Source: Bryobacter sp. (GTDB lineage: Bacteria; Acidobacteriota; Terriglobia; Bryobacterales; Bryobacteraceae). Taken from it: a stretch of 64,000 nucleotides of DNA. A program made the position numbers and the translations under genes. How positions within the stretch are numbered: the stretch's first letter is position 1; every line of letters begins with the position of its first letter. The stretch is from contig JALHNH010000020.1 in assembly GCA_022843625.1 (NCBI GenBank), positions 44,958 through 108,957 of the forward strand, written 5' to 3'. Positions 15,444-23,160 of the stretch are shown here, in pieces. The notes beneath the pieces were generated by a model that was not told the origin of the DNA, searched no databases, and worked only from the letters and a program-made list of their open reading frames with translations.

Positions 15444-16423
15444 CAACTGTGTCCGAGCACGGGATGGGGTTCGTAGAGTTCTTCGAGTTTGGTGGTTTCG
15501 GCCGGGTCGAGTTTAAGGTCGAGGGCGGCTACTGCGTCGAGGAGGTGTTGCTCTTTGCTAGCCCCGATGATGGGGCCGGTGACGGCTTTGTTTGAGAGGA
15601 CCCAGGCGAGGGCGAGAGTGGCGCGGGAAACGCCACGGGCGGCGGCGACTTCGGCGACGCGGTCGGCGATCTGGAAGTCGTTTTCGCGGCTGTAAATTTG
15701 TTGGGCGTAGAGGTCTGTCTGGGCGCGGAGGCTGTCTTTGCTGTCGCGCTTGAGGCTGCCGGTGAGGAGGCCGCGGCCGAGGGGAGACCAGGGGATCATG
15801 CCGAGGCCCTGATCGAGGCAGAAGGGGATCATCTCGCGCTCTTCTTCACGATAGGCGAGGTTGTAGTGATTCTGCATGGAGATGAATTTTGCAGTGCCGG
15901 CTTTGTCCGCTACGTGGTTGAGCTTGGCCAGTTGCCAGGCGTACATGGAGGAAGCGCCGAGGTAGAGAGCTTTTCCTTGCTTGACGACGCCGTCGAGACC
16001 GTCCATGACTTCTTCGGCGGGGGTGTTGTAGTCGTAACGGTGGATTTGGTAGAGATCGATGTAATCGGTCTGGAGGCGGCGGAGGCTGTTTTCAATGGAG
16101 TGGTGGAGATGTTTGCGGCCGAGGCCCTTGTGGTTGGGGTCGTCACTCATCGGATTGTAGAGTTTGGTGGCGATGACGATTTTGTCGCGGGGGATGCCGA
16201 GGGTTTTGATGGCACGGCCAAGGATTTCTTCGCTGACTCCGAGGGAGTACATGTCGGCGGTGTCGAAGAAATTGATGCCGAGTTCCCAGGCTTTAGCGAT
16301 GAGAGGGAGACTTTCTGCTTCTTCGAGGACCCACTGGCGCCATTGCTTGCTGCCGTAGGTCATCATACCGAGACAGAGGCGGGAGACGGTGAGGCCGGTG
16401 GAGCCGAGACGGGTGTATTGCAT
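15443..16423 (-). CDS. aldo/keto reductase
   Basis: 326-residue NADPH-dependent oxidoreductase with a complete AKR fold. The catalytic tetrad appears as Asp in NFFDTADMYS, Tyr of the same motif, Lys in VIATKL and His in YQIHRYD. The cofactor region is WSPLGRGLL and GPIIGASK. It resembles the YajO/YhdN-like group acting on aldehydes and xenobiotics; the substrate is unknown. It directly follows tsaC (start next to its stop) and is coupled by TGATG to the DedA-rhodanese gene, so the three form one leftward operon. Confidence 0.9.
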   Translation of the reverse strand: MQYTRLGSTGLTVSRLCLGMMTYGSKQWRQWVLEEAESLPLIAKAWELGINFFDTADMYSLGVSEEILGRAIKTLGIPRDKIVIATKLYNPMSDDPNHKGLGRKHLHHSIENSLRRLQTDYIDLYQIHRYDYNTPAEEVMDGLDGVVKQGKALYLGASSMYAWQLAKLNHVADKAGTAKFISMQNHYNLAYREEEREMIPFCLDQGLGMIPWSPLGRGLLTGSLKRDSKDSLRAQTDLYAQQIYSRENDFQIADRVAEVAAARGVSRATLALAWVLSNKAVTGPIIGASKEQHLLDAVAALDLKLDPAETTKLEELYEPHPVLGHS

Positions 16424-17062
16424 TTAGTTGTCCTTGAGAACTTCGGCGAGTTCTTTTTCTTCGATGGCGCCGTGTTTGATGATGCGCCAGTAGGGTTCGG
16501 TGATGTCGATGGTGGTGGCACCTTCACCGACGCAGTGGCCGCCGTCGACAACCAGATCGAGACGGCCGTCCATGGTGCCGAAGACTTCGATGCCAGAACG
16601 GCAGGTTGGGACTCCGCTCATGTTTGCGCTGGTTGCAATCAGGGGCATGTTGAGGAATTCGATGAGGGCGTTGCCGATGGGACTCTTGCTTTGGCGGAGA
16701 GCGAGTCGCCCGGTATTACCGGTGAGCTTGAGTGGGACCTTGGAGTTGGCCGGGACGATGATGGTGAGGGGACCGGGCCAGAAGCGGCGGGCGAGAACCT
16801 GGAAGCGTTTGGTGACTTCGCTGGCGAGGTCTTCGACCATCAGGATGTCGTTGACGAGGAGTGGGAGGCTGCGGGCGGTTTCGCGGCCCTTGGCGGCAAA
16901 GACTTTGCCTACAGCATTGAGGTTGTAGGGGTCGGCCACGAGCATGTAGAGGGAGTCTGTAGGGATGGCGACAACGCCGCCCTGCCGTATCTTGTCGGCA
17001 GCGCGACGGATTACGGACGGATCGGGATTTTCGAGGTTGACTTCAATCAGATCGGTGATCAC
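16424..17062 (-). CDS. tsaC: L-threonylcarbamoyladenylate synthase
   Basis: 212-residue YrdC/Sua5-type enzyme that makes threonylcarbamoyl-AMP from threonine, bicarbonate and ATP for the t6A37 modification of ANN-decoding tRNAs. Signatures are GGVVAIPTDSLYMLVAD, AAKGRE (KxR motif), LLVND, FWPGPLTII, LALRQSKSP, PLIATSANMSG and the C-terminal GATTIDIT. It lacks the C-terminal Sua5 extension, so the TsaC form is indicated. It starts at a GTG with an AAGG-like ribosome site; TAGAAT on the minus strand about 14 bases further upstream may be its -10. It leads the operon with the aldo/keto reductase and DedA fusion. Confidence 0.92.
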   Translation of the reverse strand: MITDLIEVNLENPDPSVIRRAADKIRQGGVVAIPTDSLYMLVADPYNLNAVGKVFAAKGRETARSLPLLVNDILMVEDLASEVTKRFQVLARRFWPGPLTIIVPANSKVPLKLTGNTGRLALRQSKSPIGNALIEFLNMPLIATSANMSGVPTCRSGIEVFGTMDGRLDLVVDGGHCVGEGATTIDITEPYWRIIKHGAIEEKELAEVLKDN

Positions 17063-17097
17063 AAGTGAGACCTTCGATTCTAGCAGCGATGGAGGGT

Positions 17098-17907
17098 TTA
17101 GAGTTGCTGGCAGCGAGGGCAGAAGAAAGTGCTGCGGGCAGCCTGGACGATTCGCTCTATGGGGGTATTGCAGCGGGGGCAGGGTTCGCCGGTGCGGCCG
17201 TAGGCGGCGACGCCGAATTCTTCGCTGGCGATTTGGGTGCCGGGTTGCGAGTATTCTCTGTACGCGCTGGCTGTCGCTTCGGTAAGGACTTTCTGGATTG
17301 CGGCGTGGAGGGGTTTGATTTTGCTGGCGCGGATATCTTTGGCGGGAGTCGCTGGGTGGATGCGGGCGTGCCAGAGGGCTTCGCTTGCGTAGATGTTGCC
17401 GATGCCGGCGATGCGTGTTTGATCGAGGAGGGCTGGCTTGATGGGGCTCTTTACGTTGGCAAGGATGGTTTTGAGGAGGGCTGGGGTGAAGGCGGATTCG
17501 AGGGGTTCGGGGCCTAGTTCGGATTCGATTCGCTGGATGTCGTCGCTCGATACGAGGTGGACTTTGCCGAGGGCGCGAGAGTCGTCAAAGATGAGGACTC
17601 GGTTGTCGGTGAGGCGGCACCAGAGGCGGGTGGTGTGAGGGCGGAGGCGGTAGTCGGGGAGGACGTAGAGGTTGCCGGTCATGCGGAGGTGGATGTGGAG
17701 GTGTTGATTGGTGGAGAGGTGGATGAAGATGTGTTTGGCGCGGCGGCGGACGTCGAGGATGGTTGCGCCGTGGAGGGGCTTGAAGTCTGTAGGTTGGTGG
17801 GGAAGGACGGTGCCGGGGCGCTCGACTTTGATCGAGTGGATCGTGGAGTTGGCTGCGGCTTCGCGGAGGCGGCGGACTACGGCGTCAACTTCTGGGAGTT
17901 CGGGCAT
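17098..17907 (-). CDS. mutM: formamidopyrimidine-DNA glycosylase
   Basis: 269 residues with the Fpg/Nei start MPELPEVD, in which Pro1 (after Met removal) and Glu2 are catalytic. RRRAKHIFIHL holds the conserved Lys. The helix-two-turn-helix is LLDQTRIAGIGNIYASEALW. The C-terminal zinc finger is CPRC and CPRC, with QAARSTFFC between. It removes oxidised purines (8-oxoG, FapyG) in base excision repair. The glycosylase is divergent from an AlkC-type alkylation repair gene 33 bases away, giving a small DNA repair locus. Confidence 0.95.
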   Translation of the reverse strand: MPELPEVDAVVRRLREAAANSTIHSIKVERPGTVLPHQPTDFKPLHGATILDVRRRAKHIFIHLSTNQHLHIHLRMTGNLYVLPDYRLRPHTTRLWCRLTDNRVLIFDDSRALGKVHLVSSDDIQRIESELGPEPLESAFTPALLKTILANVKSPIKPALLDQTRIAGIGNIYASEALWHARIHPATPAKDIRASKIKPLHAAIQKVLTEATASAYREYSQPGTQIASEEFGVAAYGRTGEPCPRCNTPIERIVQAARSTFFCPRCQQL

Positions 17908-17940
17908 TGCTTATTCTCTTAGAGTAGGTGTTTCGATCTG

Positions 17941-19056
17941 ATGGATTTAAAGAGTTTTTATGACCGCAGAGTGATTGCGGCGATTGGACGGGATCTTGGT
18001 TCTGTTCATCGCGGGTTTGCTTTTGATGAGTTTGTTGCGGATTGCCTTGATGGGCTGGAAGAGCTTGAGTTGATGGGGCGGGCCTGGCATATTGCCGGGG
18101 TGATGCGGCGGCGGTTGCCTGAGGACTTTGCTGTGGCGGCAGATGTGGTGGTGAGGTCTCTGCCGGCTGAAGATGCGGCTCGTGATGATTGGGGCGGGAG
18201 TATGGATGCGTTCCGGTTTCTTCCTCATGTGTTGTTTGTTTCGAAGTTTGGGCTGGAGCATTTTGAGGAGTCGATGCTTGCGTTTTATGAGTTGACCAAG
18301 CGGTTTACTTCTGAGTTTGGGGTGAGGGCTTTTTTTGATCAGCATCCGGAGGCTACTCATGCGCGGTTTGTCGAGTGGGCTGGGGACTCGAATGTGCATG
18401 TGCGGCGGCTGGTGTCGGAGGGGTCTCGGCCGCGATTGCCCTGGGCTTCGCGGTTGCAGGCGTTTGAGCGGGATCCGGCGCCGGTGATTGCGTTGCTTGA
18501 GTTGCTTAAGGATGACCCGGAGATTTATGTGCGGCGGTCTGTCGCGAATAACCTGAACGATATTGCGAAGGATCATCCTGAGGTGGCTGTGGCGGTTTGC
18601 CGTCGTTGGGCGCGGAAGAAAGAACGGTTGTGGATTGTGCGTCATGCGTTGCGGAGCCTGGTGAAGCAGGGGCATCCGGGAGCGCTGGAGATTTTGGGGT
18701 TTGGGGCAGCGCCGAAGGTGAGGGTTGCCAATGTTGTGTTTGAGCCGGAGCGGGTGGAGATTGGGGGCAAGTTGCGGTTTTGGTTTGAGTTGGTGAGTGA
18801 GGCGAAGCAGGAGCAGACGCTGCTGGTGGATTATGCGGTTCATTACGTGAAGGCGAATGGGGGGACGGCGGCGAAGGTGTTCAAGATATCGTGTGTGAAG
18901 CTGGCGGCGAAGGGGGTTGTGAGGCTGGGGGCGAGCTTGTCGTTTCGGGAAATGACGACGCGGAAACACTATGCGGGAGTGCACCGGATTGAGGTGTTGG
19001 TGAATGGAGTGGCGCTGCCGCTGGGGGCAATCGAGGTGGTGCTGCCCTATACTTAA
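17941..19056 (+). CDS. alkC: DNA alkylation repair protein, AlkC-like (HEAT repeats)
   Basis: 371 residues, made mostly of helical HEAT-like repeats: VRRLVSEGSRPRLPWASRLQAF, then LLELLKDDPEIYVRRSVANNLNDIAKDHPEVAV. The last 120 residues (KLRFWFELVSEAKQEQTLLVDYAVHYVK, then SCVKL) look like the Ig-like C-terminal domain characteristic of AlkC rather than AlkD. AlkC excises 3-methyladenine and 3-methylcytosine from DNA. The length fits the family (about 370-380). It is divergent from mutM and followed eight bases later by efp. Confidence 0.8.
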   Translation: MDLKSFYDRRVIAAIGRDLGSVHRGFAFDEFVADCLDGLEELELMGRAWHIAGVMRRRLPEDFAVAADVVVRSLPAEDAARDDWGGSMDAFRFLPHVLFVSKFGLEHFEESMLAFYELTKRFTSEFGVRAFFDQHPEATHARFVEWAGDSNVHVRRLVSEGSRPRLPWASRLQAFERDPAPVIALLELLKDDPEIYVRRSVANNLNDIAKDHPEVAVAVCRRWARKKERLWIVRHALRSLVKQGHPGALEILGFGAAPKVRVANVVFEPERVEIGGKLRFWFELVSEAKQEQTLLVDYAVHYVKANGGTAAKVFKISCVKLAAKGVVRLGASLSFREMTTRKHYAGVHRIEVLVNGVALPLGAIEVVLPYT

Positions 19057-19064
19057 AGGGATTT

Positions 19065-19640
19065 ATGGCAGCTTTGATTGATGCAATTAGCGTTAAGCGC
19101 AGGACTTTGTTTGAGCATGAGAATGTTCCGTTTGTTTGTCTGGAAGCGGATGTGAGTACGCCGACGGCTCGGGGCGGGCAGACGCTGGTGCGGCTGAAGG
19201 TGCGGAACCTTTTGACTCGTGCCGTATTTGAAAAAACGTTCAAGGCCGGGGACAAGTTTAAGGAACCGGATTTGTCTGTGATTTCGGCGTCGTATCTGTA
19301 TAGCGATGGCGAGGGGTCGCACTTTCTGGATCAGGAGAGCTTTGAGACGCTGACGCTATCTGCCGAGACGATGGGGGATGCGCTGGGGTATCTGGTGGAT
19401 GGAACCATCATTGAACTTCAGAAGTATGAGGGCAATCCGATCGGGATTGAGCTGCCGATGTTTGTGGAGTTGGTGGTGGCTTATACGGAGCCGGGGGTGA
19501 AGGGCGATACGTCGAGCGGAAGTGTGACCAAGCCGGCTAAGCTTGAGACGGGGCTCGATATCAAGGTGCCGCTGTTTATCAAGCAGGGTGAGAAGGTTAA
19601 GGTGGCGACGGAGACCGGGGAGTTTGCGGGGCGGGCTTGA
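19065..19640 (+). CDS. efp: elongation factor P with EfpL/YeiP-like loop
   Basis: 191 residues with all three EF-P beta domains: KV-type domain I, GSHFLDQESFE, LQKYEGNPIGIELPMFVEL and the C-terminal OB domain with LETGLDIKVPLFI-GEKVKV. EF-P relieves ribosome stalling at polyproline. The domain I loop reads STPTARGGQTLVR with Arg36 at or near the tip, not the PGKG lysine of canonical EF-P. It matches the SPTARGAATL loop of E. coli YeiP (EfpL). No EpmA/EarP-type modification gene is nearby. A ribosome site (AAAGGG) precedes the ATG. Confidence 0.9.
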   Translation: MAALIDAISVKRRTLFEHENVPFVCLEADVSTPTARGGQTLVRLKVRNLLTRAVFEKTFKAGDKFKEPDLSVISASYLYSDGEGSHFLDQESFETLTLSAETMGDALGYLVDGTIIELQKYEGNPIGIELPMFVELVVAYTEPGVKGDTSSGSVTKPAKLETGLDIKVPLFIKQGEKVKVATETGEFAGRA

Positions 19641-19645
19641 GCGGA

Positions 19646-19659
19646 CCCATAAATATGGG
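19646..19659 (+). promoter_or_regulatory. inverted repeat upstream of vapB
   Basis: CCCATA (19646-19651), two A, TATGGG (19654-19659), 15 bases before the antitoxin ATG. This is a plausible VapB operator overlapping a TAAATAT -10-like sequence. Confidence 0.5.
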
Positions 19660-19673
19660 AAACTGAAATCAGG

Positions 19674-19922
19674 ATGAAAACCACGCTTGAAATTCCGGAC
19701 GAGTTGTTTCGCCAAGCGAAGGTTGCAGCGGCGCAACAAGGGATTCCGTTTCGTGAACTCGTTAGCGAGGCGCTAGCGCAGAAACTGGGAAAGAATCCTG
19801 AAGATTCCAAACCCTGGATGAAGAGTTTCGGAAAACTTGCCTTGTTGCGGAACGAAACTGCTCGCATCAACAAAATCATGGATGAAGAGTTTGGTCAAAT
19901 CGAGGCGGAAGACCTGCGTTGA
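19674..19922 (+). CDS. vapB: VapB-type ribbon-helix-helix antitoxin
   Basis: 82 residues. The N-terminus MKTTLEIPDELFRQAKVAAAQQG is the usual RHH strand plus helix A pattern, followed by LVSEALAQKL. The C-terminal tail (WMKSFGKLALLRNETARINKIMDEEF) resembles toxin-binding segments of VapB partners. It overlaps the next PIN gene by four bases (TTGA). It is the second toxin-antitoxin pair in the 13-20 kb stretch and is unrelated in sequence to the first antitoxin. Confidence 0.85.
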   Translation: MKTTLEIPDELFRQAKVAAAQQGIPFRELVSEALAQKLGKNPEDSKPWMKSFGKLALLRNETARINKIMDEEFGQIEAEDLR

Positions 19923-20296
19923 TTGTTGACACGAACGCGTTATCTGCGATGGCGGATGGCGACATTGGATTGGAGCCTGTGCTCAGAATCGCCAAAGCAG
20001 TTGTGCTTCCAGTGATCGCACTTGGTGAATATCGGTACGGCATTCGTCAATCCAAGAACTGTATCAAGTATGAGACATGGCTAGACGAATTGGTTCTTAG
20101 CTGCAAGATACTTGAGATCGACGAGCGAACCACATTGCAATATGCGTTGATACGCGAGGAGTTGAAACGGGCGGGCCGGCTAATTCCTGCAAACGATGTT
20201 TGGATTGCAGCACTGGCCATTCAACATGAATTACCGATTCTTAGCCGCGATGGGCACTTTGATTCGGTGAGCAAGATTCAGAGAATTAGTTGGTAG
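19919..20296 (+). CDS. vapC: VapC-type PIN-domain toxin
   Basis: 125-residue PIN domain starting at a TTG that overlaps the antitoxin stop. Metal-binding acids are visible in IVDTNALS (Asp), LGEYRYG (Glu), PANDVWIAALA (Asp) and LSRDGHFD (Asp). The order and spacing are those of VapC ribonucleases. The coupled start indicates tight co-expression with the RHH antitoxin. It converges on the SAM hydroxide adenosyltransferase gene, four bases away. Confidence 0.88.
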   Translation: MIVDTNALSAMADGDIGLEPVLRIAKAVVLPVIALGEYRYGIRQSKNCIKYETWLDELVLSCKILEIDERTTLQYALIREELKRAGRLIPANDVWIAALAIQHELPILSRDGHFDSVSKIQRISW

Positions 20297-20300
20297 CACC

Positions 20301-21077
20301 TTAAGAGAGGGTGAGTTCGAGGGGGGAGCCGGGGATGAGGCCGGTTTGCCGGGCGGCGCTGTCACTCGCTATCGAGACTTCCCAGAAGCCGGAGGAGCCG
20401 GGGATGACGCAGAGTTCGCCGGGGGGGCAGTTTGCGTAGGTGGTTGCGTAGAGTTCGACCTGGTTGAGGCCGGCCATTAGGGTGAAGGGTCGGTTGCGCA
20501 GTGTGTCGAATTGAGTGATGGGGAAGTTGGTGATGAGGTTACCGAAGCGGTCTGTGTGGAGGACGGTGCCTACGTAGCTGCGCCTGGAGAGGCGGGTGGG
20601 TGTTAGGGCCGGGCTGCGCATGGGGTCGGCTATGAGTTGGCCTAGTTTGGCGGGTTTGATTCCGGAGGACAGGTGAGCTGCGCTGGGGGCGAAGATGTCT
20701 CTGCCGTGGAAGGTTGTCGACGGATTGGGGAGCCAGAATTTGGGCTGGTTGAGGTGGCGGGTTTTGGGTTTGTCTGTTGCGAGGATCAGCGAGAAGAGAC
20801 CGTTGTCAGGGCCAATGAAGTAGTGGCCTTCGGCTTCGATCAGGAGGGGGCGGCGCTCGCTGCCGACGCCGGGGTCGACGATCGCGACGTGGATGGTGCC
20901 TTTGGGGAACTCGCGCCAGGATTGATCGAGAAGAAAGGCAGCCTGCTGGATGGCATAGGGCGGGACTTCGTGGGTGATGTCGACTACGGGAGTGTTGGGA
21001 GAGATGGTGGCGATGACGCCTTTAAGGACGCCAACGAAATGGTCCGCGGTGCCGAAGTCGGTGAGGAGAGTGATCAT
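20301..21077 (-). CDS. SAM hydroxide adenosyltransferase (DUF62 family)
   Basis: 258 residues. Family features are ITLLTDFGTADHFVG at the N-terminus (Asp-binding of adenosine), VVDITHEVPPY, HVAIVDPGVGSERR, FIGPDNGLF and TFHGRDIFAPSAA. A C-terminal beta domain has TDRFGNLITN. The enzyme family hydrolyses S-adenosylmethionine to adenosine and methionine; the fluorinase and chlorinase relatives use halide instead. Halogenases carry an extra loop that I do not see. It is divergent from metF, which may be meaningful for methyl-cycle balance. Confidence 0.88.
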   Translation of the reverse strand: MITLLTDFGTADHFVGVLKGVIATISPNTPVVDITHEVPPYAIQQAAFLLDQSWREFPKGTIHVAIVDPGVGSERRPLLIEAEGHYFIGPDNGLFSLILATDKPKTRHLNQPKFWLPNPSTTFHGRDIFAPSAAHLSSGIKPAKLGQLIADPMRSPALTPTRLSRRSYVGTVLHTDRFGNLITNFPITQFDTLRNRPFTLMAGLNQVELYATTYANCPPGELCVIPGSSGFWEVSIASDSAARQTGLIPGSPLELTLS

Positions 21078-21095
21078 CGCTATTCAGTAGAATAG

Positions 21096-22025
21096 ATGGT
21101 AAGCATGCATATTCGCGACATTTTGGCTGAACATCAGACAACGCTGTCCTTTGAGTTCTTTCCGCCGAAGACGGAAAAAGATTCCGAGGTGCTGTTTGAA
21201 AATATCTCGTCTCTGGAGACGTTGCAGCCCTCGTTTGTCTCGGTGACTTATGGGGCTGGTGGATCGACTCGCGAGATGACGCATGATCTGGTGGTTCGGC
21301 TGAAGTCTACGACGGAGCTGGACCCGGTTCCGCATCTGACTTGTGTCTGTCATCAGGAAGAAGAAGTGCAGGGGATTCTTGAGAAGTATGCGCAGTCCGG
21401 GGTGTCGAATATCCTGGCATTGGGTGGGGACCCGCCGAAGGATGTGGTGAATTATGTGAAGGCTGACGATGCCTTTCAGAATGCAGCGGATCTGGTGAGG
21501 TTTATCAGGAAGTTTAACGACAGTGGTGTACACCCGGACAAGCGGGGCTTCGGAATTGGTGTGGCGGGTTTTCCGGAAGGGCATCCGGCGACTCCCAACC
21601 GTCTGGACGAGCTGGACTTTCTTAAGCGCAAGGTGGATGAAGGGGCCGATTACATCTGTACGCAGTTGTTCTTTGATAATCGTGATTTTTATGATTACCG
21701 GGAGCGTTGTGAGTTGGCCGGAATCCATATTCCGATCATTGCCGGAATTATGCCCGTGACTTCGTTGCCGAGCATGAAGCGGATGGCGCAGCTAGCGCTT
21801 GGGGCACGGTATCCGGCTCGTTTGATGAAGTCGTTGCAGCGTTGTCAGGACGACCCGGCGGCAGTGCGCAATGTGGGCATTCACTGGGCCACGGAGCAGT
21901 GCCGTGACTTGTTTGACCACGGGGTGAGCGGAATTCATCTCTACACGCTGAACAAGAGTGATGCGACGCGGCAAATCTACCAGAGTCTTGGGTTGCGCGA
22001 CTCGACGGTAGTTCGCAAGCGATAA
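21096..22025 (+). CDS. metF: 5,10-methylenetetrahydrofolate reductase
   Basis: 309-residue FAD-dependent TIM-barrel enzyme that makes 5-methyltetrahydrofolate for methionine synthesis. Signatures are LSFEFFPPKTE (catalytic Glu), SVTYGAGGSTRE, LTCVCHQ, NILALGGDPP, GVAGFPEGHP and ICTQLFFDN. The ATG at 21096 is used; the ATG at 21105 (MHIRDIL) is an equally good choice, since family similarity begins there. A TAGAAT -10-like element lies at 21088-21093. It heads a rightward run with the cysteine desulfurase, mnmA and the acyltransferase. Confidence 0.94.
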   Translation: MVSMHIRDILAEHQTTLSFEFFPPKTEKDSEVLFENISSLETLQPSFVSVTYGAGGSTREMTHDLVVRLKSTTELDPVPHLTCVCHQEEEVQGILEKYAQSGVSNILALGGDPPKDVVNYVKADDAFQNAADLVRFIRKFNDSGVHPDKRGFGIGVAGFPEGHPATPNRLDELDFLKRKVDEGADYICTQLFFDNRDFYDYRERCELAGIHIPIIAGIMPVTSLPSMKRMAQLALGARYPARLMKSLQRCQDDPAAVRNVGIHWATEQCRDLFDHGVSGIHLYTLNKSDATRQIYQSLGLRDSTVVRKR

Positions 22026-22032
22026 TAAAGGT

Positions 22033-23160
22033 TTGAGCGCCTATTTCGACCATAACGCGACGACTCCCATAGCGACCTCTGTTGTTGAGGCGATGATGCC
22101 TGCTTTGACGGGTGTTTTCGGGAACGCGTCCAGCATTCACAGCTATGGGCAGGAGGCCCGGCAGATGCTGGAGAAAGCTCGACGTCAGGTTGCCGGGTTG
22201 ATTGGGGCCAAGGCAGAAGAGGTTGTATTTACAAGCGGAGGGACAGAAGCGAATAATCTGGCTCTGTTTGGCTTGGTGGAGGCTGGTAAAACAGCGCACT
22301 TTGTGACTAGCGCGATTGAGCATCCGGCGGTTCTGAATGTGATGGAAGAGTTGCGGGGCCTGGGACACGAGGTGACGTTCTTGCCTGTGGGTGAGGGTGG
22401 AGTGGTGGACCCGGAAGATGTGCGGCGGGCGGTGCGGGCGAATACTCGTGTGGTGAGTTTGATGGCGATCAACAACGAGATCGGGAGTTTGCAGCCGGTA
22501 GCCGAGGTGGCTTCGATTGCGCGGGCGGCTGGGGTGTTTGTGCACTGTGATGCGGTGCAGGCACCGGGCAGGATCGGCGTTGACGTCCGCAAGCTAGGGG
22601 TGGATTTATTGAGCTTGAGCGGGCACAAGCTGAATGGGCCGAAAGGTGTGGGGGCGCTTTATGTGAAAAAGGGAGTACCGTTGCGGAAGCGGACCTTTGG
22701 CGGGCATCATGAGCGGGATCGGCGGCCGGGCACTGAGAACGTAGCTGGGGCGGTGGGGCTTGGTGCGGCTTGTGAGGCGGTTCGGGTGATGGATGGTGCG
22801 TTGCGGGACCGGCTGGAGGCGGGCTTGCTTGCGCGGATTCCTGATGCGTTTGTGAACGGGGATCGAGTGCGGCGGGCGCCCAATGTTACGAATTTGCGGT
22901 TTCCTGGAATTGAGGGCGAGAGTCTGGTGATTGCGCTGGATATGAAGGGCTTTGCGGTGTCGAGTGGCTCGGCTTGTTCGAGCGGGTCGGTTGAGCCGTC
23001 GCATGTGTTGCTGGCGCTTGGTTTGAGTGGGACGGATGCGCGGTCGGCAATTCGGTTTTCGCTCGGGGTTTCGAATAAGGTTGAAGAAGTGGATGCGCTG
23101 ATTGCGGCAGTTGCCGAGAGTGTGGCGCGATTGAGAAAGTTGTCTCCTGCTTATGTCTGA
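22033..23160 (+). CDS. cysteine desulfurase (NifS/IscS-like)
   Basis: 375-residue PLP enzyme that moves sulfur from cysteine to an active-site Cys persulfide. Visible are the N-terminal YFDHNATTP, TSGGTEANN, IEHPAV, HCDAVQ, the PLP lysine in SLSGHKLNGPKG, RPGTEN and the nucleophile loop SSGSACSSGSVEPSHVL. The start is a TTG with an AAAGG-like ribosome site. It overlaps mnmA by eight bases, which fits a dedicated sulfur supply for tRNA thiolation. No iscU, iscA or other Fe-S assembly gene accompanies it. Confidence 0.92.
   Translation: MSAYFDHNATTPIATSVVEAMMPALTGVFGNASSIHSYGQEARQMLEKARRQVAGLIGAKAEEVVFTSGGTEANNLALFGLVEAGKTAHFVTSAIEHPAVLNVMEELRGLGHEVTFLPVGEGGVVDPEDVRRAVRANTRVVSLMAINNEIGSLQPVAEVASIARAAGVFVHCDAVQAPGRIGVDVRKLGVDLLSLSGHKLNGPKGVGALYVKKGVPLRKRTFGGHHERDRRPGTENVAGAVGLGAACEAVRVMDGALRDRLEAGLLARIPDAFVNGDRVRRAPNVTNLRFPGIEGESLVIALDMKGFAVSSGSACSSGSVEPSHVLLALGLSGTDARSAIRFSLGVSNKVEEVDALIAAVAESVARLRKLSPAYV

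Noticed and set aside
15698..17068. Long open frame of more than 450 codons on the plus strand opposite tsaC and the aldo/keto reductase
   Set aside because: It is antisense to two clear genes and shows no family motif; such frames are expected from GC-rich third-position bias.
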